A DNA stretch of 64,000 nucleotides from Brevundimonas sp. NIBR10 (GTDB lineage: Bacteria; Pseudomonadota; Alphaproteobacteria; Caulobacterales; Caulobacteraceae), in NCBI RefSeq assembly GCF_027912515.1, contig NZ_CP115464.1, forward strand, positions 3,325,501 to 3,389,500, in the 5' to 3' direction. Under the pieces are notes generated by a model, which made no database searches, was not told the origin of the DNA, and was given only the letters and a program-made list of their open reading frames with translations. Below, in pieces: positions 35,020-43,524 of this stretch (position 1 is its first letter; each line of letters opens with the position of its first letter). The translations under genes were made by a program, and so were the position numbers.

Positions 35020-36492
35020 ATGAGCATCAACAGCGCCCTCCTCGCCGGTGTGTCCGGCCTGACCGCCAACTCCGCCGCCCTGGCCGCGATCTCGCAGAAC
35101 ATCGCGAACGTGAACACCGTGGGCTACAAGCGCACGGCCTCGGAATTCTCGACCGTCGTCAACTCCCAGTCGCGCGGCACCGGCTATTCAGCCGGCGGCG
35201 TCCTGTCCAACACCCGCAACTTCATCACCCAGGCCGGTCAGCTCCAGCGCACGACCGAGTCCACCGATCTGGGCATCTCCGGCCAGGGCTTCTTCGTCAC
35301 CACCGAGCGCGCCGAGGGCATCGACGCCGGTGACGCGCGCCTGTTCACCCGCGCCGGTGCCTTCCGGGTCGACAACTTCGGCTATCTGAAGAACACCGCC
35401 GGCCTCTATCTGCAGGGCTGGCCGGTCGATTCCGAAGGCGTCATCCTCACCGACCCCTCGGACCTCGGCAAGCTGAAGGCGATCAACGTCGGCTCCGTCG
35501 GCGGCACGGCCGAGGCCACGACCCGGGCCCAGTTGAACGCCAACCTGAAGTCGAGCCAGACTGTATCGGCCGAGGCCACGGCCGCCGCCGCCTTCGCTGC
35601 CGACCCCGCTGACCCCGCCGCGGCCGGTCGCTATGACCCGACCACCAACTCCATGGCACAATACGATCCCGAGACCGGCGCGGGCGTGAAGCCCGACTTC
35701 GAACTCACGGTGCCCGTGTCCGACTCCAAGGGCGGCCAGCGCACAATTGCCATCTCCTTCCTGAAGAGCGCGACGCCGAACCAGTGGTACGCCGAGGTTC
35801 GCGCCGTGCCGGCCGGCGACGTGATCACCGGCACCCCCCTGACGGATGGCCAGCTCAAGACCGGCCTGATTGCCTTTACCCAGGACGGCCGACTGGATGT
35901 CGACGCCATGACCGCCCTCGGCGCGGCCGCCCTGTTCCCCGACGTCACCACCGCCTCCCTGACCTTCGGTGCCTCGAACAACGCCGCACCCGGCGCAGGC
36001 GAGGTCAAATGGGCGGATGGCCTCGGGATCGACGACCAGATCGTGACCTTCGACCTCAACGCCTCTGCCGGCGGTCTCAGCCAGTACGACTCGGACTCGG
36101 TCGTCCAGGCCGTGATCACCAACGGCACCGCCTTCGGCAACCTGTCCAACATCGAGATCGACGAGAGCGGCTTCGTCACCGCCATCTTCGACAACGGCGT
36201 AACCCGCAAGATCGCCCAGGTCGCCCTGGCCACCTTCCCCAGCCCCGACAGCCTGACCGCCGCCAATGCCAACGCCTTCCGCGTCAGCCAGGGCTCGGGC
36301 ACCTACAACCTCAAGGCCCCCGGCACTGGCGGCGCTGGCCTGGTCGGTGCGTCACAGCTCGAGGCCTCGACGGTCGATCTGTCGGCCGAGTTCACCGGCC
36401 TGATCACCACCCAGCGGGCCTATTCGGCCTCTTCCAAGATCATCACCACGGCCGACGAGATGCTGGCCGAACTGATCAGCATCAAACGCTGA
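35020..36492 (+). CDS. flgE: Flagellar hook protein (FlgE)
   Basis: A 490-residue hook subunit. The N-terminus MSINSALLAGVSGLTANSA and SQNIANVNTVGYKR, and the C-terminal STVDLSAEFTGLITTQRAYSA, are the conserved axial helices; the middle is variable and surface exposed. It is the major component of the hook and the last gene of the fliK-flgD-flgE operon. A GGA(C) ribosome-site region precedes the ATG. Confidence 0.95.
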   Translation: MSINSALLAGVSGLTANSAALAAISQNIANVNTVGYKRTASEFSTVVNSQSRGTGYSAGGVLSNTRNFITQAGQLQRTTESTDLGISGQGFFVTTERAEGIDAGDARLFTRAGAFRVDNFGYLKNTAGLYLQGWPVDSEGVILTDPSDLGKLKAINVGSVGGTAEATTRAQLNANLKSSQTVSAEATAAAAFAADPADPAAAGRYDPTTNSMAQYDPETGAGVKPDFELTVPVSDSKGGQRTIAISFLKSATPNQWYAEVRAVPAGDVITGTPLTDGQLKTGLIAFTQDGRLDVDAMTALGAAALFPDVTTASLTFGASNNAAPGAGEVKWADGLGIDDQIVTFDLNASAGGLSQYDSDSVVQAVITNGTAFGNLSNIEIDESGFVTAIFDNGVTRKIAQVALATFPSPDSLTAANANAFRVSQGSGTYNLKAPGTGGAGLVGASQLEASTVDLSAEFTGLITTQRAYSASSKIITTADEMLAELISIKR

Positions 36493-36595
36493 TCTCTGGG
36501 TAAGTAATCGTTAGTCTCAATGAATCGTCGCTTTAATACTGTCGTTCGACGTCATTTCGAGGGTCTGGATTTTATCCTTTCCTTCACCACGACGC

Positions 36596-36610
36596 TTAAA
36601 CGGCCTTTAG
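36596..36610 (+). promoter_or_regulatory. CtrA-like binding site upstream of sciP
   Basis: TTAA, seven bases, TTAG: one base from the CtrA consensus TTAA-N7-TTAA, 55 bases before the sciP start. A GANTC CcrM methylation site (GAATC) lies at 36522-36526. In Caulobacter sciP is transcribed by CtrA; here this is a prediction from the motif. Confidence 0.6.
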
Positions 36611-36665
36611 GTGCGAATGGGTACATTGACCGTCACGAATGTGGTGGTGAATGAGGCAAAAGCCC

Positions 36666-36950
36666 ATGTTGCAAGAGCGACGCCTGAACGGAAAAGGCGA
36701 ACAATACGTGGTTGGACCGACCGGCACCCCGCTGACTCTGCGGGACCTTCCCCCACCCAATACCGACCGATGGGTCATCCGCCGCAAGGCCGAGGTGGTC
36801 GCCGCCGTGCGTGGCGGTCTCCTCAGCCTTGAGGACGCCTTGAGCCAGTACCGGCTGACGGCCGAGGAGTTCATCGCCTGGCAGAAGGCGATCGACAAAT
36901 GGGGCATGCAGGGCCTGCGCACCACGCGCATCCAGAGCTACCGCTCCTAA
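36666..36950 (+). CDS. sciP: CtrA inhibitor SciP (DUF1153)
   Basis: A 94-residue DUF1153 protein. Its centre is a helix-turn-helix (RKAEVVAAVRGGLLSLEDALSQY, then LTAEEFIAWQKAI). In Caulobacter SciP binds CtrA and blocks RNA polymerase recruitment at CtrA promoters, setting the timing of flagellar and division genes. The gene sits directly after flgE as in Caulobacter. The ATG at 36666 is chosen because GAGG lies nine bases before it; an in-frame ATG five codons upstream is the alternative. Confidence 0.93.
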   Translation: MLQERRLNGKGEQYVVGPTGTPLTLRDLPPPNTDRWVIRRKAEVVAAVRGGLLSLEDALSQYRLTAEEFIAWQKAIDKWGMQGLRTTRIQSYRS

Positions 36951-36975
36951 CGCTTCTCCCCCAAGACGACGGCAT

Positions 36976-37012
36976 ACGGCCGCGCCCCGCAAAGGGCGCG
37001 GCCGTTGTCGTT
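36976..37012 (+). terminator. Strong hairpin terminator after sciP
   Basis: ACGGCCGCGCCC pairs perfectly with GGGCGCGGCCGT over 12 bp around a 6-base loop, followed by TGTCGTTT. It closes sciP and separates it from the ParDE genes. Confidence 0.65.
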
Positions 37013-37039
37013 TGAGAGCTTTCGGCATATCCTCGCCGC

Positions 37040-37279
37040 ATGGCCAACCTGACCGTCACCCTGCCTGATCCAATGATCGAGTATATCGACGGCCTCGTGC
37101 GACCGGACGGATTCCAGGACCGGAACGCGGTCTTTGAAGCCCTGATCACGGACTGGCAGGAGCGGTTGGACGCGCTCAATGCCGAGATCAAGGTCGGGCT
37201 CGACGAATTTGAACGCGGCGAGTTCATTCGAGTCGATGACCTTGAGGCCTGGGGCGAAACGCTCGGCCTAGACGATTGA
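37040..37279 (+). CDS. ParD-like ribbon-helix-helix antitoxin
   Basis: A 79-residue protein. The N-terminal strand NLTVTLPDPMIEYID followed by RNAVFEALITDW is a ribbon-helix-helix DNA-binding fold; the acidic C-terminal tail (LDEFERGEFIRVDDLEAWGE) would wrap the toxin. It overlaps the toxin start by one base (TGATG), the standard antitoxin-first arrangement. The pair lies between sciP and mnmA. Confidence 0.85.
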   Translation: MANLTVTLPDPMIEYIDGLVRPDGFQDRNAVFEALITDWQERLDALNAEIKVGLDEFERGEFIRVDDLEAWGETLGLDD

Positions 37280-37623
37280 TGAGCCGGACAGTCGATGTCG
37301 CGCCGCAAGCAAGGCGAGATATCATCGACATTGCCAGGATCAGCAGAACGACCTTTGGCGACGAGGCTGCGGTTCGTTACCGTAACCTCGTCATCGCCGG
37401 GATCGCCAGCCTGGCAGAGGAACCGGCTAAGCGAGCCGCCAAAACTCACGAAGACGTTCTCGGCGGAGCATGGACATATCATCTGCGTTTTCTACGCCAA
37501 TTACCCCCTCGAGTTCGGCGGCCGCGGCACCTGATCGTCTACACATATGACGACGAGTTTCTGCGGGTCATACGCGTCCTCCATGACGCCATGGATCTGC
37601 CTCACCAGGCCACAAAGCCCTGA
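37279..37623 (+). CDS. ParE/RelE-superfamily toxin
   Basis: A 114-residue protein. [42 protein letters not shown] is the ParE N-terminal pattern, with [25 protein letters not shown] as the conserved C-terminal strands. ParE proteins poison DNA gyrase. The ATG is fixed by its overlap with the antitoxin stop. mnmA starts 29 bases downstream, so read-through from the toxin operon into a core tRNA-modification gene is possible. Confidence 0.85.
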   Translation: MSRTVDVAPQARRDIIDIARISRTTFGDEAAVRYRNLVIAGIASLAEEPAKRAAKTHEDVLGGAWTYHLRFLRQLPPRVRRPRHLIVYTYDDEFLRVIRVLHDAMDLPHQATKP

Positions 37624-37652
37624 CGCTCGAAATCGCGCGGCTTTGCGCCTAT

Positions 37653-38879
37653 ATGGCCGCGATGACCCCCGCCGCCGACATTCTGGCCGAGCCCCTCTGC
37701 CCCCTGCCCGAGATCGCCGTCCCCGACATGGATGCGGCGGTCGAGGCCGCGCGCGCGGCGGTCGGCCTGCCGGTCGGCAGCCGCATCGTGGCGGCCATGT
37801 CGGGAGGGGTGGACTCCACCGTGGTCGCGGCCCTGCTGCACCGGGCCGGCTACGATGTCGTCGGCGTGACACTGCAGCTCTATGACCACGGCGCGGCGCT
37901 GAAGAAGAAGGGGGCCTGTTGCGCGGGCCAGGACATCCACGACGCCCGTCTGGCGGCCGAGATCCTGGGCATTCCTCACTACGTCCTCGACTACGAGAGC
38001 CGGTTCCGCGACGCCGTGATCGATCAGTTCGCCGACGCCTATCTGGCCGGCCGCACCCCCGTGCCCTGCATCCGCTGCAACCAGACGGTCAAGTTCCGCG
38101 ACCTGCTGGACGTCGCCCGCGATCTGGGTGCCGCCGCCATGGCGACGGGTCACTATGTCGGTCGCGCCGTCACCGCCGACGGCCGGGTCCAGATGAGGAA
38201 GGCCATCGACCCGTCGCGCGACCAGTCCTATTTCCTGTTCGCTACCACCCGTGACCAGCTCGACTATCTGCGCTTCCCCCTGGCCGGTCTTGAAAAGCCT
38301 GCCGTCCGCGGCGTCGCCTCCGCACTGGGGTTGCGCATTGCGGCCAAGCCCGACAGCCAGGACATCTGTTTCGTCCCCAACGGCGACTACCGCACCCTGA
38401 TCGACCGACTGCGTCCGCAGGGACGCGAGGCGGGCGAGATCGTCCACATGGACGGCCGCGTCCTGGGCAGCCACGCGGGCATCACCGACTATACGATCGG
38501 CCAGCGCCGGGGCCTGAACGTCGCGGTGGGCGAGCCCCTGTTCGTCACCCGGCTGGATCCCGAGCATCGCCGCGTCGTCGTCGGTCCGCGCGAGGCCCTG
38601 CTGACCGCCGCCCTGACCCTGGACGAAACCAACTGGCTGGGCGACGAAGTCTCGATCGAGGCCGCCGCTGCTGCCGCCGCTCCCGTTCTGGCCCGCGTCC
38701 GCTCGACCCGTCCGCCTTCGCCCGCCCGCCTGACCCTGACCGCCGGTGTCGTCGGCGTCGCCTTCGACACGGGTGAGGAAGGCGTCGCGCCCGGACAGGC
38801 CTGCGCCCTCTATGATCCGGCCGACCCCGACCGCCTGCTGGGCGGCGGTTTCATCGCGACCACCACGTCAGTCGCCTGA
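37653..38879 (+). CDS. mnmA: tRNA-specific 2-thiouridylase MnmA
   Basis: A 408-residue enzyme that thiolates U34 of Lys, Glu and Gln tRNAs. The ATP pyrophosphatase PP-loop is SGGVDS at residues 50-55. The catalytic cysteine is Cys142 in RCNQTVKF, with the partner cysteine in [14 protein letters not shown], and the RDQSYFLF and YTIGQRRGL blocks are intact. The N-terminus is about 45 residues longer than E. coli MnmA and includes a CC pair after residue 88, as in alphaproteobacterial members. The ATG at 37653 is weakly supported; ATG at 37662 is an alternative. Confidence 0.94.
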   Translation: MAAMTPAADILAEPLCPLPEIAVPDMDAAVEAARAAVGLPVGSRIVAAMSGGVDSTVVAALLHRAGYDVVGVTLQLYDHGAALKKKGACCAGQDIHDARLAAEILGIPHYVLDYESRFRDAVIDQFADAYLAGRTPVPCIRCNQTVKFRDLLDVARDLGAAAMATGHYVGRAVTADGRVQMRKAIDPSRDQSYFLFATTRDQLDYLRFPLAGLEKPAVRGVASALGLRIAAKPDSQDICFVPNGDYRTLIDRLRPQGREAGEIVHMDGRVLGSHAGITDYTIGQRRGLNVAVGEPLFVTRLDPEHRRVVVGPREALLTAALTLDETNWLGDEVSIEAAAAAAAPVLARVRSTRPPSPARLTLTAGVVGVAFDTGEEGVAPGQACALYDPADPDRLLGGGFIATTTSVA

Positions 38880-38930
38880 TGTTCGCACGTCAGTCGGCGT
38901 TGCGATCAATACTCAATGCCCAGGCGTCAA

Positions 38931-38948
38931 TTGCAGCGAACACTGCAA
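38931..38948. promoter_or_regulatory. Inverted repeat upstream of bacterioferritin
   Basis: TTGCAG and CTGCAA form a perfect 6-bp inverted repeat around a 6-base spacer, about 125 bases before the bfr start, followed by CTCATTCTCG. It resembles iron-regulator (Fur/Irr-type) sites only loosely; an operator role is plausible given the gene. Confidence 0.4.
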
Positions 38949-39071
38949 CTCATTCTCGTCTCGACTGATAAAAACTCGCAAGACCCCGCGGCCCGATTTC
39001 CTGTGCTAGAGGATGCCATCCAGCGGAATCGCCTCCTCGATCCCGCCGAACCGAGACGAAGGACCACGGCC

Positions 39072-39572
39072 ATGAAGGGCGATCCCGCGATCATCCGCCT
39101 GCTCAACACGGTGCTCACCAATGAGCTGACGGCCGTGAACCAGTATTTCCTGCACGCCCGCATGTTCGAGAGCTGGGGCCTGAAACACCTCGGCAACATC
39201 ATCTACGAAGAGTCGATCGGCGAGATGAAGCACGCCGACATGCTGATCAAGCGCGTGCTGTTCCTCGATGGCCTGCCGAACATGCAGGACCTGCACAAGC
39301 TGGCGATCGGCGAGAACGCCATCGAATGCCTGAACGCCGACCTGCGCCTCGAGATCGGCGGACGCGAGACCCTGATCCCCGGGATCGCCCAGTGCGAGGC
39401 CGCCGGCGACTACATCAGCCGTCAGATCCTGACCGCCATCCTGGCCGACACCGAGGAACATATCGACTTCCTCGAGACCCAGAACATCCTGATCGCCCAG
39501 CTGGGCGAGCAGAACTATCTGCAGTCCGCCATGACCGAAATCAGCCCCGACAAGTCCGCCACCGGCAACTGA
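39072..39572 (+). CDS. bfr: Bacterioferritin
   Basis: A 166-residue four-helix iron-storage protein that oxidises Fe(II) and stores it as mineral. Ferroxidase ligands Glu18, Glu51, His54, Glu94 and His130 and the haem ligand Met52 (EMKHAD) fall at the same numbers as in E. coli. The fifth carboxylate position, 127 in ExxH, reads Thr here (TEEH), with glutamates at 128 and 129, so the ferroxidase centre may differ or the local alignment may shift. The ATG at 39072 follows AAGGA; the longer open frame is leader. Confidence 0.93.
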   Translation: MKGDPAIIRLLNTVLTNELTAVNQYFLHARMFESWGLKHLGNIIYEESIGEMKHADMLIKRVLFLDGLPNMQDLHKLAIGENAIECLNADLRLEIGGRETLIPGIAQCEAAGDYISRQILTAILADTEEHIDFLETQNILIAQLGEQNYLQSAMTEISPDKSATGN

Positions 39573-39628
39573 GCGGAACCGCAGCGGCCCAGGGTCATTA
39601 GCGTCTCGGGCAGGCTGGGAGCGAGACC

Positions 39629-40186
39629 ATGACCGACATCGACGACGTTTTCGACGACCTCAGCGACCGGGCCACCGACCTGCTGAACGCCGAGGGTCGC
39701 AGCGCGGGCCACGTCGTCGGCGGGATCATCGTCACAGTCGGGTTCGCCCTCCTGGCCACGGCCCTCGCTGCGCGCACCCCGACCCAGCCTCGCACCGACC
39801 GGCAGCTCCGCCATCGCTCGGCCCCGGTGCTGGAGCGGCCACGCGGGGCCTTCAGTCTGGTGCTGCCTGCCGTCTTCTCGGCGACGACCCTTTCGGCCGT
39901 TCGGGTCTGGAACGCGCCGACCAGCCCGAACCGGTCCCTGGCCATGGGTCTGTGGTTCGCCGCCCAGACGGTGAACGCCGTCTGGCTAGGCCTGCGCCCC
40001 GCGTCCCGCCTGGGTCAGGTCGCCGCCGCCGTATCCTCGGCCGGCCTCGCCGCCGCCTTCGCGTTCGAAGCCCGCAGGCTGGACGACAGCGCCGGTAAGC
40101 TGGCTGCCCCCACCGGTGCCGGCGTCCGTTTCGCCAACTTCATCGGCCGCAAGACCGAGCACCGCACCGGCACCACCCTCCACTGA
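39629..40186 (+). CDS. Hypothetical membrane protein, weak TspO-like features
   Basis: A 185-residue protein with about four hydrophobic segments. An acidic N-terminal helix (DIDDVFDDLSDRATDLL) precedes the first membrane segment (GHVVGGIIVTVGFALLATAL). The C-terminal part (RVWNAPTSPNRSLAMGLWFAAQ, then VNAVWLGLRPASRL and FEARRLDDSAGKLAAPTG) is spaced like the last helices of TspO/MBR proteins, but key motif residues are missing, so the relation is only suggestive. It starts 57 bases after bfr. Confidence 0.55.
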   Translation: MTDIDDVFDDLSDRATDLLNAEGRSAGHVVGGIIVTVGFALLATALAARTPTQPRTDRQLRHRSAPVLERPRGAFSLVLPAVFSATTLSAVRVWNAPTSPNRSLAMGLWFAAQTVNAVWLGLRPASRLGQVAAAVSSAGLAAAFAFEARRLDDSAGKLAAPTGAGVRFANFIGRKTEHRTGTTLH

Positions 40187-40252
40187 CGGTCCGGCGGCCT
40201 TGGCAATCGGGACGTGAGGGGACAAGATGCCCGCGCAGATCGGGAGCGGGCG

Positions 40253-41944
40253 ATGCGATTGAAACTTCTGGCCTTCACAGCCGCCGCTGTCTGCCTCGCC
40301 GGCCCCGCCGCCGTCGCCGATGCGACCGCTGACGCCGCCGCCCTGGCCCTGATCGACAATCCCCAGGTCTGCGGTCAGGCCGGGTCGGCGATGACCACCG
40401 ACCCTGTGACCTCCATGGTCATGGTCCCCGGCTTCGGCCCCGCCACCTATGCCGTCGATGCGACGCCGCAAGCCCAGGCCTGGTTCGACCACGGCGTCCG
40501 CCTGCGCTGGGCGTTCGAGCACACCGAATCCGTCCGCGCCTTCCGCAAGGCCCGCGCCCTCGATCCGACCTGTGGCATGTGCGCCTGGGGCGAGGCCTGG
40601 GCATTGGGGCCCAATCTGAACGGCGGCGGCACCGACGACGGCTCCCAACGCGCCGCCCTGACGGCCGCCCGTGACGCCCGCCGTCTGGCCCGCGACGCGA
40701 CCCCGCTCCAGAAACAGATGATCGACGCCCTGATCCAGCGTTACTCGGGCTTCAAGTCGAGCCGCAGCCTTCGGTTCGCCCGCACCATGGACCGGCTGGC
40801 CCTGCGCAACCCCGCCGACCTTCTGGTCGCCTCGACCACCGCCGACGCCTGGATGTTGAATGCCGACGAATGGTGGGACGACGAGGGCAAGGCCGCCGAT
40901 CCCGGCATCACCCGCGCCATGACCATCCTGGAACAGGCCCTGGCCCGCGCCCCCGACGACCCCGGCGCGATCCACCTCTATATCCACCTGACCGAATGGT
41001 CCGACGATCCGCACAAGGCCATTCCCTACGGCGAGCGTCTGGCCCGCCTGACGCCGGGGGCGAGCCACCTCGTCCATATGCCGTCGCACACATACTACCG
41101 CGTCGGCCGCTATCGCGACGCGATGCGATCGAACGTCGGGGCCGTGGCCCTGGACCGCAAGTATGTCGAGCTGGCTGACTCGCCCAACGGCATCCACGGC
41201 AAGCCCCTGCACGCCCACAACATCCATTTCGGCATGGGCGGGGCCCTGATGGCGGGCGGAGTGACCGACGGCCTGACCCTGGCCGACAGCTTCCTGTCGA
41301 CATGGCCGGACATCGCGCCGGACAATGCCTGGCGTCAGCTGATGGCCAACGACGCCTACGCCATCTACGGCCGGTTCGCGGATCAGGACCGGGTCGCCGC
41401 GCTGAAGGAACCGCCCGCCGCCAACACCCTGCTGCGCACATCCTGGCGCTACGCCCGGGGCGAGGCTGCCGCCCGCCGGGGCGACGCGGCCGCCGTCCGC
41501 AGCGAAGCCGAGGCCATGGCCGCTCTGCGCGCGGCCATCCCCGACACCGCCCCCCAGGCCAAGGACGTCAAGGACTTCATCGAACTGTTCCAGAAGGTGC
41601 TGGAGGGTCGCGCCTTCATGATCTCGGGCGACCACCCGGCCGCCATCGCCGCCTATGCCCGCGCCGCCGCCATCCAGGCCCAGGACTCCGAGGGCGGCGA
41701 CCCGCCCATCATCTGGTACCCAACCCGCCGCAGCCTGGCCGCTGCCATGCTGGCGTCCGGCGACGCCGCCGGGGCCAAGGCCAAGATCGAGGAACTGCTC
41801 AAAGACTGGCCCGCCGACCCCTACAGCTATTTCGTCCTCGCCCAGGCCGAGACGGCGCTCGGGAACCCCACCGCCTCCGCCGAGGCGATGCGCCAGTCGC
41901 GTGTGGAGTGGATCGGCGGGGAGATGACGCTGGGGCTGGCGTGA
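40253..41944 (+). CDS. Exported TPR-repeat protein of unknown function
   Basis: About 563 residues with a signal peptide ending AVADA. TPR-like repeats are visible (WFDHGVRLRWAFEHTESVRAFRKARALDPTC, split; LEQALARAPDDPGAIHLYIH; and near the C-terminus AKIEELLKDWPADPYSYFVLAQAETALG). Three or more cysteines lie early (CGQAG, CGMCAWGEAWALGPN). The HLVHMPSHTYYRVGRY block is strongly conserved-looking and typical of a family of TPR proteins in Caulobacterales and related groups. The ATG at 40253 follows GGGAG and begins the signal peptide. Confidence 0.8.
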   Translation: MRLKLLAFTAAAVCLAGPAAVADATADAAALALIDNPQVCGQAGSAMTTDPVTSMVMVPGFGPATYAVDATPQAQAWFDHGVRLRWAFEHTESVRAFRKARALDPTCGMCAWGEAWALGPNLNGGGTDDGSQRAALTAARDARRLARDATPLQKQMIDALIQRYSGFKSSRSLRFARTMDRLALRNPADLLVASTTADAWMLNADEWWDDEGKAADPGITRAMTILEQALARAPDDPGAIHLYIHLTEWSDDPHKAIPYGERLARLTPGASHLVHMPSHTYYRVGRYRDAMRSNVGAVALDRKYVELADSPNGIHGKPLHAHNIHFGMGGALMAGGVTDGLTLADSFLSTWPDIAPDNAWRQLMANDAYAIYGRFADQDRVAALKEPPAANTLLRTSWRYARGEAAARRGDAAAVRSEAEAMAALRAAIPDTAPQAKDVKDFIELFQKVLEGRAFMISGDHPAAIAAYARAAAIQAQDSEGGDPPIIWYPTRRSLAAAMLASGDAAGAKAKIEELLKDWPADPYSYFVLAQAETALGNPTASAEAMRQSRVEWIGGEMTLGLA

Positions 41945-42006
41945 TCATGGTGCGGCGGGCGACAGATCTCGACCGCCGCGGCGCACCGGCGGTTCACGGT
42001 GCCTTT

Positions 42007-42714
42007 ATGCCCAAGCTCGCGACACTGCCGGCACCGCTGGTGTTTCCCCTCGGCTCTTTGGCGGCGATCCTCGTTTTTTTCGCCGTCAGCGGCTCGATCT
42101 GGATCGCGCATCTGAACAACACCCGTGTCCAGTATTTCCCCGAAGCCTTCCTGGAAAATGGCTGGCCACCCGGTCACCCTCGCGCGGGACAAGGCGGTGC
42201 GGTCATCGTCGATGCAAGCGAACAGGCCTGGTATAGTTCCTACTGGCGAGCCGCCGGCGAACCGTCCCTCTATCTGGCGAGCCGGAACCCTCAGTCCCCA
42301 CAGTCGCGAAGCCTGCGCTTTACCTGGCTGCGGTCCTTCCATGCAGCGGTCATTGTCCGGGTCGATACTCTGGCCGACGGACGCCTGTACATGACAGCGA
42401 CCCGACTCGACGGATCAAGCGGCTATGCCGGCTTGAAGGTTAGCCGAAAGATCGTCAGGCCCCTGACATCGGACGAGCACGACAGTCTCGCCGCCATGCT
42501 GGCTTCGACCTCGGTCCTGGCAATGGGCCCAGCCAACTACCAGATGGGTCTGGACGGTTCGAGATGGATCATCGAGGGCAGCGCGCCGGGTGAGTATCGC
42601 TACGTCAATCGATGGTCGCCTGATCCTGAATATTTCCCAGAAGCCATGCCCGTGCGAGAGGCGGGGCTGTTCCTGCTCGGTCTGACTGGCTGGAGCCTCG
42701 AACCCATCTATTGA
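42007..42714 (+). CDS. Hypothetical single-pass membrane protein
   Basis: About 235 residues that I do not recognise. One N-terminal transmembrane helix (FPLGSLAAILVFFAVSGSIWIA) precedes a periplasmic domain rich in Trp, Tyr and Ser. An in-frame ATG at 41947 overlaps nothing and is an alternative start. The open frame runs far back into the TPR gene but in the wrong frame for it. Local GC is lower than in the neighbours, a weak sign of a separate history. It ends two bases before the DsbA-like gene, tail to tail. Confidence 0.65.
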   Translation: MPKLATLPAPLVFPLGSLAAILVFFAVSGSIWIAHLNNTRVQYFPEAFLENGWPPGHPRAGQGGAVIVDASEQAWYSSYWRAAGEPSLYLASRNPQSPQSRSLRFTWLRSFHAAVIVRVDTLADGRLYMTATRLDGSSGYAGLKVSRKIVRPLTSDEHDSLAAMLASTSVLAMGPANYQMGLDGSRWIIEGSAPGEYRYVNRWSPDPEYFPEAMPVREAGLFLLGLTGWSLEPIY

Positions 42715-42715
42715 C

Positions 42716-43508
42716 CTACTCCGCCGCGTCGATCGCCTGCGCAACTTCCTCCGGCGAGATCCCCGCCGTCATCTTGCCGTTGATGATGAAGGTCGGCGTG
42801 CCCGTCAGCTTGAACAGCAGGGCCGTGGTGTGGATGTCGGCGATGTGGCGGTTGGTTTCGGGCGAGGAGATGTCCGCCTTGGCCCGCGCCAGATCGACGC
42901 CGGCGGCGACCAGCACCTGATCCACACTTTCGATGGTCAGGGCCCGCTCGGCCATCAGCCCTTCATACACCTCCAGATATTTCCCCTGCCTGTTCGCCGC
43001 GATGGCGGCGCGCGCCGCATATTGCGACACCGGCGGACCGTCGCCGCGATCCAGGATCGGCCAGTCCTTGAACACGAACCGCACGTCCGACCGCGGACCG
43101 CACCAGCCGCAGATAGTCGGGGGCCACCGCCTTGCAGCCTGGGCAGCGGAAGTCGAAGAACTCGATCACCGTCACCTTCGCGTTCTCGGGCCCGACGCTG
43201 GGATCGGCCGGATCGGGTCGCAGGAAGGCGGGATTGGCGGCGATGGCCGCGTTGGTCTGGGCGACCCGGGCCAGATCCTCATTGGCCTGACGCGCCGTCA
43301 CGGCCTCGTCCAGCACCTCAGGGTGGGCCAGCAGATAGGCCCGGACCCGTGATCCGAACAGATCGGGCGACACCCAGGGTGCCGCCGCGAAACCCAGGGC
43401 GATCACCGACACCACCAGGGCAAGCACGCTGCGTCCGGACAGCCAGCGCATCAGGGCAGGCCGCGCAGGCCTGGTGCCCGGCTCGGCGGGGGGAAGGTCG
43501 TCGGTCAT
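42716..43508 (-). pseudogene. DsbA-family thiol oxidoreductase, frameshifted near 43087
   Basis: Two partly overlapping frames encode one DsbA/Com1-like protein. The first (from 43508) has a membrane anchor (VLALVVSVIALGFAAAPW), a helical linker and the thioredoxin active site FDFRCPGCKA. The second (from about 43084 down) continues with RFVFKDWPIL, the helical insert and the cis-proline TPTFIINGK. Removing one G of the GG at 43087-43088 restores LVRSAVDVRFVFKDW in a single frame of normal length. So this is a recent single-base frameshift or a sequencing error. It lies 16 bases downstream of the M48 protease gene and would act in periplasmic disulfide chemistry. Confidence 0.75.
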
Positions 43509-43524
43509 TCGGGGTCCGTCGGGA

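Noticed and set aside
43081..43110. Seven-base tandem duplication (GCGGTCC/GCGGTCG) as the cause of the DsbA frameshift
   Set aside because: Removing it also restores a frame, but leaves the protein two residues shorter than the family spacing; loss of a single G fits better.
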